A stretch of 21,315 nt of DNA. Source: Chitinophagaceae bacterium (lineage in GTDB: Bacteria > Bacteroidota > Bacteroidia > Chitinophagales > Chitinophagaceae). A program made the translations under genes and the position numbers. Shown here one piece after another: positions 1 through 7,726 of this stretch (positions are counted from its first letter, which is position 1; every line of letters starts with the position of its first letter). The stretch lies in NCBI GenBank assembly GCA_016721085.1, contig JADKJI010000042.1, forward strand, positions 1 through 21,315, written 5' to 3'. The notes beneath the pieces are model-generated. The model was not told the DNA's origin and made no database searches. It saw only the letters and a list, made by a program, of their open reading frames with translations.

Positions 1-54
1 TAGAATAGGACTCCTTTGTTGTAAATAAAACCTGTTCCTTTTTAATTGATTTTT

Positions 55-929
55 ATGAAACAAATAATCCTGCTATTAGCTTTTGGATTGGTATGGCTTG
101 CCAATCCCATTTCCGCACAAACAACTAATGTTGGCATTGGTACTACCAACCCCGCAGAAAAACTTGATGTAAATGGCAATATCAACCTGAACGGTACTAT
201 AAAGGTAAATGGGCAGGATGGACAAGCCGGACAGGTGTTGATGAAAAACAGTAGCGGGCAATTGAGTTGGGGGTCCATATCAGAATTCAAGAATTTCAGG
301 GTGTTTACATTTACATTTCCATCGGCTACACAAACATTTAGTATACCCGCAGGCGTTACCCGCATGGGAGTAGAGATTTGGAGTGGAGGTGGTGGTGGAG
401 CTGCCGGCGGTGGTGGTGGTTCGGGTGGCTATGCTTACCGGATACTTGATGTTTCCGGTGGTGGCTCATTATCTATAATAGTTGGTGGCGGCGGACAAGG
501 GGCCTTCCTCCAACGGCTGCAGTTGCTGGTGGACTTTCTCAACTCACATATGGTTCTAACAATTTTGCTGTCTCAGGCGGAAACGGCGCTTCTACCAGTT
601 TCCCTGGTTTTGGTGGTTCTTTGTTCACTTATTCCGGCAATTTGGATATACTTAGTCAACAAGGTCAAACTGGACGAAAGAACCAGCTTTCATATCAACA
701 ATACAGTGCTACTGAGTTTGTATTATATACGAGATATGGAAACGGTGGATTAGCACCTTTTCAACCATCCACTGGCGGTGAAGGCGGCCAGACTTTTGTA
801 AGCACTACCACCGGCTTTACGCTTAATGAAAGTTTTGGCGCTCAGGGCTACGGTTATGGTGAAGGTGGAGGTGGTTGGTTGACGAATGGCTATCCCGGTG
901 CAGCGGGGCGAGTGATTGTTTGGTGGTAA
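55..929 (+). pseudogene. Glycine-rich secreted surface protein, split by one frameshift
   Basis: The ATG at 55 opens a Sec signal peptide (MKQIILLLAFGLVWLANPISAQ). The mature N-terminus then has the NVGIGTTNPAEKLDVNG module, common at the head of Bacteroidota secreted tail-fibre-like proteins, and a 'GQVLMKNSSGQLSWG' linker. A Gly-rich segment follows (from about residue 108), but this frame runs into unrelated sequence after GGGGQGA near 505. The continuation (VAGG...GGEGG...GEGGGG, ending GAAGRVIVWW) lies in the frame that ends at 929. Adding one G to the GGGG run at 499-502 joins the two into a single 291-residue protein with a typical glycine-rich C-terminal domain. The role is probably extracellular or cell-surface; no enzymatic motif is visible. 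It shares its head module with the two S74 proteins at 3799 and 5401. It may be a real pseudogene, a phase-variable run or a sequencing error. Confidence 0.72.
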
Positions 930-940
930 AAAACAACCTG

Positions 941-991
941 GAGATGTCATCTTACCCCCAAGATGTCATCTTGGGGGTAAGATGACATCTC
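941..991. repeat. Perfect 51-bp palindrome (25-bp arms) at convergent 3' ends
   Basis: The left arm at 941-965 is perfectly complementary to 967-991 around a single T at 966. Each arm carries two GATG(T)CATC-type units flanking a run of five C or G. It lies 12 bp after the stop of the glycine-rich gene and contains the stop codon of the convergent glycosyltransferase (952-954). It belongs to the same family as the repeat at 2286-2392. A bidirectional terminator or mobile palindromic role is inferred; there is no T tract. Confidence 0.9.
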
Positions 992-2271
992 GGAGGCGGG
1001 ATATTTAAACTATTAGAAAAGTAATCCTGAATTTCTGCCACCGCATTTTCAAGTCCTCTTTCATTTCTAATCAGTTGCCCAATTGTTCTGACATTGTCTT
1101 TTATCTCTTCTGTTTGCGAAAGTTCAATGGCAGCAATCAGTTTGTCGGCCGTTATTTTCTTTGCTGGAATATGAATACCCAATTTTTTCCTTTCAACAAT
1201 TTTACCCCAAGTGGGCTGGTCGGTATAAAATGATACAATGATTACAGGTAGATTATTCCTTAACATTGTCGCTAGTGTCCCCGCTCCTCCATGAAATATA
1301 CCCACTTTGCATTTTGGCAAAATGGTTTCATGATTCACGTATTTGGATATAAAAAGGTTGTTGTGTGCGGGTAGGTTATCAAACAAAGACCACCCAGTAC
1401 AAAATAGGATTCTTTCATTTGTCTTCTCTAATACCTCTTTTATGATACTAATAAATTTCTCTGTATTTCCAACCCCATTACTTCCAAAACCGATATAAAT
1501 GGGTTTGCTGCCATTATCTAACCAAACACTTAATTCATCTGGAGTCTTATCCAAACTATGTTCTTTACGCACCTGGAGTGGAACAGTTAGGAATCCTGAA
1601 ATTTTATGATGGCTTTCCCAATCTTTGGGTTGTGAAATAAGGGAAGGACTTATACAATAAAGATCCAGAACTTTTTGTTTGTCGATATGACTTATAAGGT
1701 TTTCTTTCAACTCAGCTAATCCCAATTCTTTTCGATACTCATTGGTATCTTTTTTTACAAACTTCCAAAAAAAGCCTTGAGCAATTTTGTAAGTCAGTTT
1801 ATTATACCAAGAAAAATTAAAAAAGTCAAAATCTCCCAATGGAAATTCTTTAGTTGGCACTACTGGTGGCATAAAATAAGTAATTGCCATTTTCTTATTT
1901 TGCTTTTCTGCAATAGTACTTACTATGGGAAGTGTCATTGCATTGGCAATGATAAAATCGACTTTACTGATTGCAGTGAAATAACTTTTCCGGAGTGGTT
2001 CTCTGCTGTCGTGAAGAACTTTGAAATAATATTTCATCAACTTAATCGGATTCTCAGATTTCAGGATACTCTGCCCTTCAGCTGAGTTCATCATTCCTTC
2101 TGCATTTCCAAAAAGAGGCTGAAACGAAATATTAAATCCTTCAACGAATTCTTTAAAATCTTCGGTTGCCGAAATGGTTACTTCATGTCCTTTGGCTTTA
2201 AGACCAAGAGCTAAAGCCACATAAGGTTGTAAATCACCTCTTGTGCCATATGTGAAAATTCCTATGTTCAT
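952..2271 (-). CDS. GT1-family glycosyltransferase (UGT/MGT-like)
   Basis: A 439-residue cytosolic GT-B enzyme. The N-terminus MNIGIFTYGTRGDLQPY, followed by ALGLKAKGHEVTISA, is the hallmark of the GT28/GT1 acceptor domain of sterol- and macrolide-type glucosyltransferases. The C-terminal nucleotide-sugar domain begins around GFGSNGVG (about residue 265) and contains the donor-binding motif FHGGAGT near residue 328, then NLPVIIVSFYTDQPTWG, which matches the 'P...DQ..W' part of the family signature. Such enzymes transfer a sugar from a UDP- or TDP-sugar to a lipid or small molecule; the acceptor cannot be told from sequence. The last 15 or so residues (PPPRCHLTPKMTSWG) are odd: 13 codons including the stop come from the palindrome at 941-991, so the native C-terminus was probably replaced. 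The reductase at 2394 is upstream on the same strand, separated only by another palindrome. Confidence 0.9.
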   Translation of the reverse strand: MNIGIFTYGTRGDLQPYVALALGLKAKGHEVTISATEDFKEFVEGFNISFQPLFGNAEGMMNSAEGQSILKSENPIKLMKYYFKVLHDSREPLRKSYFTAISKVDFIIANAMTLPIVSTIAEKQNKKMAITYFMPPVVPTKEFPLGDFDFFNFSWYNKLTYKIAQGFFWKFVKKDTNEYRKELGLAELKENLISHIDKQKVLDLYCISPSLISQPKDWESHHKISGFLTVPLQVRKEHSLDKTPDELSVWLDNGSKPIYIGFGSNGVGNTEKFISIIKEVLEKTNERILFCTGWSLFDNLPAHNNLFISKYVNHETILPKCKVGIFHGGAGTLATMLRNNLPVIIVSFYTDQPTWGKIVERKKLGIHIPAKKITADKLIAAIELSQTEEIKDNVRTIGQLIRNERGLENAVAEIQDYFSNSLNIPPPRCHLTPKMTSWG

Positions 2272-2285
2272 TTAGTAAAGATAAA

Positions 2286-2392
2286 TTACAACTGCGGATG
2301 CCATCCTACCCCCCGGATGCCATCTTGGGTATAGGATGTCATCCACCCCCCAGGATGACATCCGGGGGGTAGGATGGCATCCGTAGTTGTAA
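2286..2392. repeat. 107-bp imperfect palindrome filling the reductase-glycosyltransferase gap
   Basis: The ends TTACAACT (2286-2293) and AGTTGTAA (2385-2392) are inverted copies. Inside are alternating GGATGCCATCCTACCCCCC units that pair across the centre with a few mismatches. The repeat starts 14 bp upstream of the glycosyltransferase start and ends 1 bp before the reductase stop codon (2394-2396). Relative to the repeat at 941-991, the unit reads GGATGCCATCC instead of AGATGTCATCT; both sides of the stem are changed together. In a co-transcript it would form a very stable intercistronic hairpin. Confidence 0.88.
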
Positions 2393-2393
2393 A

Positions 2394-2963
2394 TTACAAC
2401 GCTTTCGCATAATGCAACGCTATCACCCCACTCCCAAATGTCTTGGACTCCAACAGTTTCAAGGTAGTAGCTCCCGTGATATTCTCAAATAAAGGACGGC
2501 CCTGACCCAATATGATCGGGTTCACAAATAGCCAAAACTCATCGATGAGTCCTTCATTCAATAAGGATTGTGAAGCCGCCGGACTTCCAAATATCAGGAT
2601 GTTCTTTCCTTCCTGGTTTTTTATTGCATTTATATTGGTGGCTAAATCATCTTTGATGACTGTGGTGTTTTCAAGTCCTTCAGCGCCGATGGTTCTTGAT
2701 AAGACAACTTTAGAGACACTCTTATACCAGGCCGAATGTTCTTTATCGTGTTTGGAGGCATTGGGTTGGTCACCAGCCGTTGGCCAGTAGCCTTGCATCA
2801 TATCGTAGGTTACCCGGCCGTAAAGTGCCGTGTCGGCATTGTCGGTCATAGTGCCTACAAAATCGAAAAGTTCTTCGTCTACTTTTATCCAGTTCATTTC
2901 TCCGTTGGCACCGGAAACAAATCCATCGAGGGAGGTATGCATGAAGAAGATTAAGTTTCTCAT
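2394..2963 (-). CDS. Dihydrofolate reductase-family protein (RibD C-terminal domain)
   Basis: A 189-residue cytosolic protein starting MRNLIFFMHTSLDGFVSG, the characteristic first strand and 'S.DG' turn of the RibD_C/DHFR-like fold. It continues with ALYGRVTYDMM (NAD(P)H-binding region), VVLSRT, and ILIFGSPAASQSLLNEGLIDE (about residues 121-141), then PIILGQGRPLF near residue 150. This matches the small YyaP/YwjB-type reductases annotated as dihydrofolate reductase family. The substrate is unknown, and it need not act on dihydrofolate. The length is normal for the family and the frame is intact. It is the probable first gene of a pair with the glycosyltransferase downstream, 122 bp away and separated by a palindrome. 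Confidence 0.9.
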   Translation of the reverse strand: MRNLIFFMHTSLDGFVSGANGEMNWIKVDEELFDFVGTMTDNADTALYGRVTYDMMQGYWPTAGDQPNASKHDKEHSAWYKSVSKVVLSRTIGAEGLENTTVIKDDLATNINAIKNQEGKNILIFGSPAASQSLLNEGLIDEFWLFVNPIILGQGRPLFENITGATTLKLLESKTFGSGVIALHYAKAL

Positions 2964-2991
2964 ATATATAATTGATTCGAATTCAGTTTCA

Positions 2992-3585
2992 CTACTTAGT
3001 CAATAACTCAACAATTTTATCCTGGCTGTACTCCATAGCCTCCGAATGCGAGTCGGATCTTATAACAACATACCTTCCATCAGGTAAAACTATAATTGAA
3101 TTGCCGCAAGTGCTGCGTTCTTTAAAGAGCAAGTTAAAAAGATATCTATCGCTATCAATAACTATCCACTTATCCCATTTCTTTATTTTATTGAAATTGA
3201 CTCCAGGTTCACGAAAAGCAAAAATAGAGACATTATTTCTTAGTTCCAGAAGGCTTTTGACTCTTTCCTGATTTGCAGTAATAAATGGAATTACATAATC
3301 ATCACTCCTTTTATCTAATTCATCCCAGCAAGTTTCATTGTTATAGTCGTACTTAATTATTATGGTATCTTTTAATTGGATCTTTGCAATGGAAGTCAAA
3401 TACTGTTTCAAATTAGCAAAAGTGGAATCACTTAATTTTTCAGATGATATTTTGTTTTTGTCATTGCTACGATAGAGCTTTTTGGCTGGAGTACACCCAA
3501 GCATGTATAATATAATGAAAAACAAACCCGATTGCATACCTATTCCCATAGAATTAAATTTTGAACTCAAACTGTATATCATCAT
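2992..3585 (-). CDS. Putative lipoprotein of unknown function
   Basis: 197 codons from the ATG-ATG pair at 3580-3585, which has an AGGAG a few bases upstream. Internal ATGs at 3549 and 3537 are also possible. Whichever is used, a hydrophobic stretch (GLFFIILYM) ends in a lipobox-like MLGC, so Cys31 would be the lipidated residue and the protein is expected in the periplasm or outer-membrane inner leaflet. The mature part is about 166 residues and contains Cys in 'ETCWDEL' and 'RSTCGNS', and a motif 'IVLPDGRYVVIRSDSHSEAM'. I do not recognise a domain. It lies 28 bp upstream of the reductase on the same strand, so co-transcription is possible. Upstream at 3689 is a REP-type element. Confidence 0.65.
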   Translation of the reverse strand: MMIYSLSSKFNSMGIGMQSGLFFIILYMLGCTPAKKLYRSNDKNKISSEKLSDSTFANLKQYLTSIAKIQLKDTIIIKYDYNNETCWDELDKRSDDYVIPFITANQERVKSLLELRNNVSIFAFREPGVNFNKIKKWDKWIVIDSDRYLFNLLFKERSTCGNSIIVLPDGRYVVIRSDSHSEAMEYSQDKIVELLTK

Positions 3586-3688
3586 CCACTCCTTAAAATT
3601 ATACTATTGCTCCAAACTATCAAAAAAAGCCTCCTCCAGAATTCATAATATAATGTTATAGAGACTGTATTCTCATTAGAATATCTCA

Positions 3689-3772
3689 TTTTCGCATATA
3701 CCAGCCCATTAATAGTATGACAATCCGATGTATTGCTGAAACAAAAATGGTCCAAGCGACTGCTTGAACCAT
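3689..3772 (+). repeat. REP-type interspersed element, copy 1 (3'-truncated)
   Basis: TTTTCGCATATACCA box at 3689, then the palindrome at 3747-3772 (arms ATGGTCCAAGC and GCTTGAACCAT, loop GACT) starting exactly 58 bp later. The usual TGCAAC...ATTGAGGG tail is missing. It lies 27 bp beyond the stop codon of the minus-strand gene at 3799. Confidence 0.8.
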
Positions 3773-3798
3773 CTAATATAGAGTCAATCTATTTCCAA

Positions 3799-5235
3799 TT
3801 ACTGCCTCTTTTTCTTCAGCAATTCAATCTCTTTCTTCAAATCTTCATTCTGTTGCTTCAACTCTTTAACCGATTCTATAAGATAAGGTATTAATCCATT
3901 ATAGTTTACAGCCTTATCCCCTTCTGCATCCGTGACTACCAATTCCGGCATTTGCTTTTCCACTTCCTGAGCCAACACACCAGATTGCAGTGACGCACCC
4001 CTGTTGGCATCCTTCCAGTTATACTGATAGCCATTCAGCTTGGCTATTTTCGACAGACTGTTTTGTAGTGGTGCTATATTCTTCTTCAGACGGATATCGC
4101 TGCTTTGTGTGAGTACTCCATCAATAGTAAGATTACCTGCACTGGTCAATTGCATTCTGGTATTATTAGTATTATCTCTCCATTGGTAAGTGGCTGTGGC
4201 ATCGAAAGTCCTGAATTTCAGAGACCCGTCATATAAAATATTACAATAACTACTGGGGCCAATGGTGCTTTCAAGGCGGATAGACTGGTCAAATGTATTG
4301 TCTACAGCTACAATATGTAATCCAGCCAAGGGGGTAGATGTATTGATACCAGTCTTACCATTTTTAAGAATAGTTATCGCATTTTTCCTATCGATATCAC
4401 TTGTACCATTGCCGATAATAAAAACCGGATCAGTGGCTGTCCATACTGTTTGAGAACTGCTTGCAATTGAATCGTTGAATTGGCCAAGGGCCAATGAACC
4501 ATATGCCCTTGCTGTTGTATTACTACCTAGAGCGAAAGAAATTTGACCTGAAGCAATAGATCTAAGACCCATTGCTGTTGAAGAAGATCCTGAAGCCGTT
4601 GTAGTGTTACCAGTTGCTAATGAAGCATTTCCTGAAGCAGTTGTAAAGTTACCTGTTGCTGTAGAAGAATTTCCTGATGCTTCAGTACTAATACCCATTG
4701 CTGTTGAACTAGTTCCTGAAGCAACTGTAATAAAACCGACTGCAACAGAGTTAGCGCCTGAAGCAAGTGTGCTATTACCTATTGCTGTAGAACGATCTCC
4801 TGTAGCATTTGAACCATTCCCTAATGAAGTAGAGGAAAATCCTGCAGCAATTGTATTATTCCCTAATGCTGTTGAGGAAGATCCTGAAGCAGTTGTATTA
4901 ATACCCATTGCCGTAGAGAAAGATCCAGAAGCTTTTGTTGATGCTCCACTTCCAAAAGAAACAGAGCCTATATTAGCCTTATCCCACTCATTTGCAGTAA
5001 CATTTCCCACTCTAAAAGCAGCTTTCGCAGGATACCAAATCATTCTGGTACCTGCACCACTTACAGGAGGGTCACCAGGAAAACCAGAAAGTACTGAAGG
5101 CCCTGAAAACAAAACACTACTGTCCTTTACATGCAGCATCGCCAGTGGCGTGTTTGTGTTAATTCCTACATTACCAATTTGTGCATTCGCAACAATGGCA
5201 TAAAAAGAAAGAAACAAAAGGATAAGCTTTTTCAT
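3799..5235 (-). CDS. Secreted YadA-like repeat protein with Peptidase_S74 chaperone domain
   Basis: 478 residues. The signal peptide is MKKLILLFLSFYAIVANAQ, followed by the head module IGNVGINTNTPLAMLHVKDSS. About residues 88-256 are twelve 14-residue YadA-head-type repeats (consensus S-T-A-x-G-x-x-T-x-A-S-G-x-x), which form a trimeric left-handed beta-roll in characterised relatives. A second GINTSTPLAGLHIV module and a TYQWRDNTNNTRM segment follow. The last 101 residues (378-478) are an intramolecular-chaperone S74 domain: SSDIRLKKNI keeps the Ser and Lys expected for autocleavage in phage endosialidases, then SGVLAQEVEKQMPELV and NYNGLIPYLIE, ending in a coiled coil (ELKQQNEDLKKEIELLKKK). 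The protein is probably a trimeric surface fibre; whether it self-cleaves is unknown. A close paralogue lies directly upstream at 5401. Confidence 0.9.
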   Translation of the reverse strand: MKKLILLFLSFYAIVANAQIGNVGINTNTPLAMLHVKDSSVLFSGPSVLSGFPGDPPVSGAGTRMIWYPAKAAFRVGNVTANEWDKANIGSVSFGSGASTKASGSFSTAMGINTTASGSSSTALGNNTIAAGFSSTSLGNGSNATGDRSTAIGNSTLASGANSVAVGFITVASGTSSTAMGISTEASGNSSTATGNFTTASGNASLATGNTTTASGSSSTAMGLRSIASGQISFALGSNTTARAYGSLALGQFNDSIASSSQTVWTATDPVFIIGNGTSDIDRKNAITILKNGKTGINTSTPLAGLHIVAVDNTFDQSIRLESTIGPSSYCNILYDGSLKFRTFDATATYQWRDNTNNTRMQLTSAGNLTIDGVLTQSSDIRLKKNIAPLQNSLSKIAKLNGYQYNWKDANRGASLQSGVLAQEVEKQMPELVVTDAEGDKAVNYNGLIPYLIESVKELKQQNEDLKKEIELLKKKRQ

Positions 5236-5291
5236 GATGTATTTTTAATTGCAATGGTGGTCGAAGTGATGTAAACCATCCCCCATCTTGC

Positions 5292-5339
5292 TAAAAATAC
5301 ATCCTATATCCAATGCTAAATATCACTAAATCGTGGTAT
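5292..5339 (-). promoter_or_regulatory. Conserved 48-bp upstream block of the S74 gene at 3799 (promoter/operator candidate)
   Basis: On the minus strand it reads ATACCACGATTTAGTGATA, 4 bp, GCATTG, 10 bp, GTATTTTTA. The same three blocks with identical spacing occur at 6799-6846 before the paralogue, while the sequence between blocks has diverged. TATTTTTA resembles the Bacteroidota -7 element TAnnTTTG. The first block may be an activator site. It ends 57 bp upstream of the start codon. Confidence 0.6.
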
Positions 5340-5400
5340 TCTGGCTTCTACTTAACACATAGGTTTGCGATATGATAATGAAAGATTTTACCTAATTCAA

Positions 5401-6714
5401 TCACTGTTTCTTTGCCCTCAGAATTTCATTCTCTTTCTTTAGCTCTTGAATCTGTTGCTTTAAATCCTTTACAGACTCTATGAGGTAAGGGATTAAGCCA
5501 TTGTAGTTTACAGATTTGTCGCCTTCCGCATCTGTACTCACTAATTCCGGCATTTGCTTTTCTACCTCTTGCGCCAGCACACCAGATTGCAAAGCATTTC
5601 CGCGGCTAGCGTCTATCCAGTTATATTGGTAGCCGTTGAGTAAAGCTATTTTATCCAGACTGTTTTGCAATGGTGCTATATTCTTCTTAAGGCGGATATC
5701 GCTGCTCTGTGTAAGTACTCCATCAATTAAAAGATTGCCTGAGCTGGTCAAGGTCATTCTGGTATTGTTGGTATTGTCTCTCCACTGGTAAGTGGCAGTG
5801 GCATCAGAAGTTCTGAATTTCAATGACCCATCGTATAATAAATTACAAAAACTGGTAGTGCCAAGAGTGCTTTCCAGTCGAATGGACTGGTCGAATGAAT
5901 TGTCGAGAGCTACAATATGTAATGCAGCCAGTGGAGTCGATGTATTGATACCCGTCTTACTATTTTTTAAAACGGTAATAGCATTACTTCTATTAAATAT
6001 ACTTGAGCCATTACCTATAATAAATACAGGGTCAGTTGCTATCCAGGATGTTGGAGAACTATTTATTATTGAATCATTGAATTGCCCAATAGTTAATGAG
6101 CCATGAGCTCTTGCAGTTGTATTAAGACCCATTGTTGTGGTATGAGACCCCGTAGATAATGTTCCACTACCCATTGCCGTAGAATGAAACCCTGAGGAAA
6201 TATTTCCAAAACCCATTGCCGTTGCAGATTGACCAGAAGCAGTTGTTGAACTACCCATGGCTGTAGAATTTTCGCCTGTAGCCCTTGTAAGATCACCTAT
6301 TGCAGTAGAAGAAATTCCTGAGGCTAATGTTCCGCTTCCCATTGCTGTTGAACTTGCTCCTGAAGCAATATTTGCATCACCCATTGCTACAGATAAATTT
6401 CCTGAAGCAATTGTACCTACACCGCTTGCGAAAGAATTAGTACCCAAATTACTCTTGTCCCATTCAGTTCCTAAAACACGACCCACTCTAAATGCTGCCT
6501 TTGCCGGGTACCACATCATTCTTGTACCTGCCCCACTTATGGGAGGATTACCCGGAGAGGCTGGCAAAGTAGAAGGCCCTGTAAACAAGACGCTACTATC
6601 ATTAACATGCAGCAGTGCCAGCGGAGTTTTGGTGTTGATACCTACATTACCAATTTGTGCATTAGAAAGAATTGTATAAGAACAAAAAAACAAAAGGACA
6701 AGCGCTTTTTTCAT
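5401..6714 (-). CDS. Secreted YadA-like repeat protein with Peptidase_S74 domain (tandem paralogue)
   Basis: 437 residues with the same architecture as the gene at 3799: signal peptide MKKALVLLFFCSYTILSNAQ, head module IGNVGINTKTPLALLHVNDSS, and nine 14-residue S-T-A-M-G-type repeats (about residues 88-215). These are followed by GINTSTPLAALHIV, the TYQWRDNTNNTRM segment, and a 101-residue S74 domain at 337-437 with SSDIRLKKNI intact and a C-terminal coiled coil. The 41-residue length difference from the paralogue is close to three repeat units (42), so the pair differs mainly by repeat number. The leader just upstream of the start (ATTAAAAATACAACATG) is nearly identical in both genes and is A-rich rather than Shine-Dalgarno-like. 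The pair is separated by 165 bp and each member has its own copy of the conserved upstream block, suggesting separate but parallel control. Confidence 0.9.
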   Translation of the reverse strand: MKKALVLLFFCSYTILSNAQIGNVGINTKTPLALLHVNDSSVLFTGPSTLPASPGNPPISGAGTRMMWYPAKAAFRVGRVLGTEWDKSNLGTNSFASGVGTIASGNLSVAMGDANIASGASSTAMGSGTLASGISSTAIGDLTRATGENSTAMGSSTTASGQSATAMGFGNISSGFHSTAMGSGTLSTGSHTTTMGLNTTARAHGSLTIGQFNDSIINSSPTSWIATDPVFIIGNGSSIFNRSNAITVLKNSKTGINTSTPLAALHIVALDNSFDQSIRLESTLGTTSFCNLLYDGSLKFRTSDATATYQWRDNTNNTRMTLTSSGNLLIDGVLTQSSDIRLKKNIAPLQNSLDKIALLNGYQYNWIDASRGNALQSGVLAQEVEKQMPELVSTDAEGDKSVNYNGLIPYLIESVKDLKQQIQELKKENEILRAKKQ

Positions 6715-6798
6715 GTTGTATTTTTAATGGCAATGAAGCTAACAGAAATGATAAGATATAGTAGAAGTCAGCATGAGATTACCCCTTCTCCAGCTTTA

Positions 6799-6846
6799 TA
6801 AAAATACAGTTAAAAGACAATGCCATGTATCACTAAATCGAGGTAT
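6799..6846 (-). promoter_or_regulatory. Conserved 48-bp upstream block of the S74 gene at 5401 (promoter/operator candidate)
   Basis: On the minus strand it reads ATACCTCGATTTAGTGATA, 4 bp, GCATTG, 10 bp, GTATTTTTA: the same blocks and spacing as at 5292-5339. It ends 85 bp upstream of the start codon, compared with 57 bp for the paralogue, so the block and not the distance to the gene is conserved. Confidence 0.6.
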
Positions 6847-7147
6847 GGTATTTATCAATTAAACCGGGAGTAAAAGAGTATTTAAGGAAAGTGTTGAAGA
6901 GAAACTGAGTCGAGGGATATTTTAGTTAAACCGGCTCAATAGATAAATCATACTGTAGCATCTTTTAATTACTAATAAATTAATATCAAAAGATATTATT
7001 CCCAAATTAGGATAAATCCATTCTTGTAATTCCAGCACTATTGTAAAAAACAGGTACATGAATTTTATACAACTTAAATAATGAATATCCATCAAATCGC
7101 AGTTGTACGGAATTGATAATATTTGAATAGGGTGTTAGCTTGCTCCT
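6847..7147. other. Intergenic region between divergent S74 and RAYT genes
   Basis: AT-rich and without a convincing ORF. The only structure I see is CCAGCACTATT at 7032-7042, repeated at 7711-7721 on the other side of the RAYT gene. Confidence 0.5.
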
Positions 7148-7694
7148 ATGAGTCGAAAATATAGTTTCAAAGATCCAGATAAGTTATATTTTATAAGTTT
7201 TGCAACCGTGGAATGGGCTGATATCTTCACCCGGCCAGAATACAGAAATATAATAATAGACAGCTGGAAATACTGTCAGCAGAAAAAAGGATTGGAGATC
7301 TATAGCTGGGTTCTTATGACCAATCATGCCCATATGATTATTGGCAGCCATAAAGAACCCTTGCCATCCATAGTAAGAGACATGAAAGCTTATACAAGTA
7401 CAAGCATTCATGAATGTCTTGTTAAACATCCCCGCGAAAGCAGAAAAGCATGGATGTTGAATCTTTTTATCGAAGCTGGTTGGCAAAACAGTAACAATAA
7501 CAAATGGCAGCTCTGGCAACAAGATAATAAGCCAATAGAAATCATAAGTCCAGAAATGTTTTAAAAAATGGAATACATTCATCGAAACCCCCGTAAAAGC
7601 AGGATTCGTTGAACACGAAGAAGACTGGCTATATAGTAGTGCAAGAGATTTTCATGGAAAGAAAGGGTTGATTGAATTATCATATATTGTTTAA
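7148..7694 (+). pseudogene. REP-associated tyrosine transposase (RAYT, Y1_Tnp/IS200-like), inactivated
   Basis: The open part (138 codons to 7564) begins MSRKYSFKDPDKLYFISFATVEW, typical of TnpA_REP proteins, and has the HUH metal motif in WVLMTNHAHMII. It stops at an in-frame TAA (7562-7564). Right after, in the same frame, comes KMEYIHRNP; the tyrosine of this Y-I-x-x-N-P motif corresponds to the catalytic Tyr of characterised RAYTs. After the CCCCC run at 7588-7592 the frame must shift by one base (removal of one C) to give NPVKAGFVEHEEDWLYSSARDF and then GKKGLIEL, ending at 7694. The gene therefore carries a nonsense change and a frameshift, and the truncated product lacks the nucleophile. 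It lies 32 bp before two tandem REP-type repeats, a REPtron-like arrangement. A chromosomal RAYT acts on single-stranded REP hairpins rather than excising as an ordinary insertion sequence. Confidence 0.88.
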
Positions 7695-7726
7695 TCAGCC
7701 AAAACCTAAGCCAGCACTATTAATAC

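Noticed and set aside
941..991. Intrinsic terminator
   Set aside because: The stem is strong but no T tract follows on either strand; I list it as a palindromic repeat, with termination only a possibility.
4604..5203. Long plus-strand open frame (199 codons) opposite the S74 gene at 3799
   Set aside because: It is the antisense reading of the 14-residue repeats; the minus-strand frame has a signal peptide, known domains and a paralogue, so this is a periodic shadow. The same holds for 6257-6679.
7184..7582. 132-codon minus-strand open frame over the RAYT
   Set aside because: The plus strand encodes clear RAYT motifs including HUH; the antisense frame has no start context or recognisable composition.
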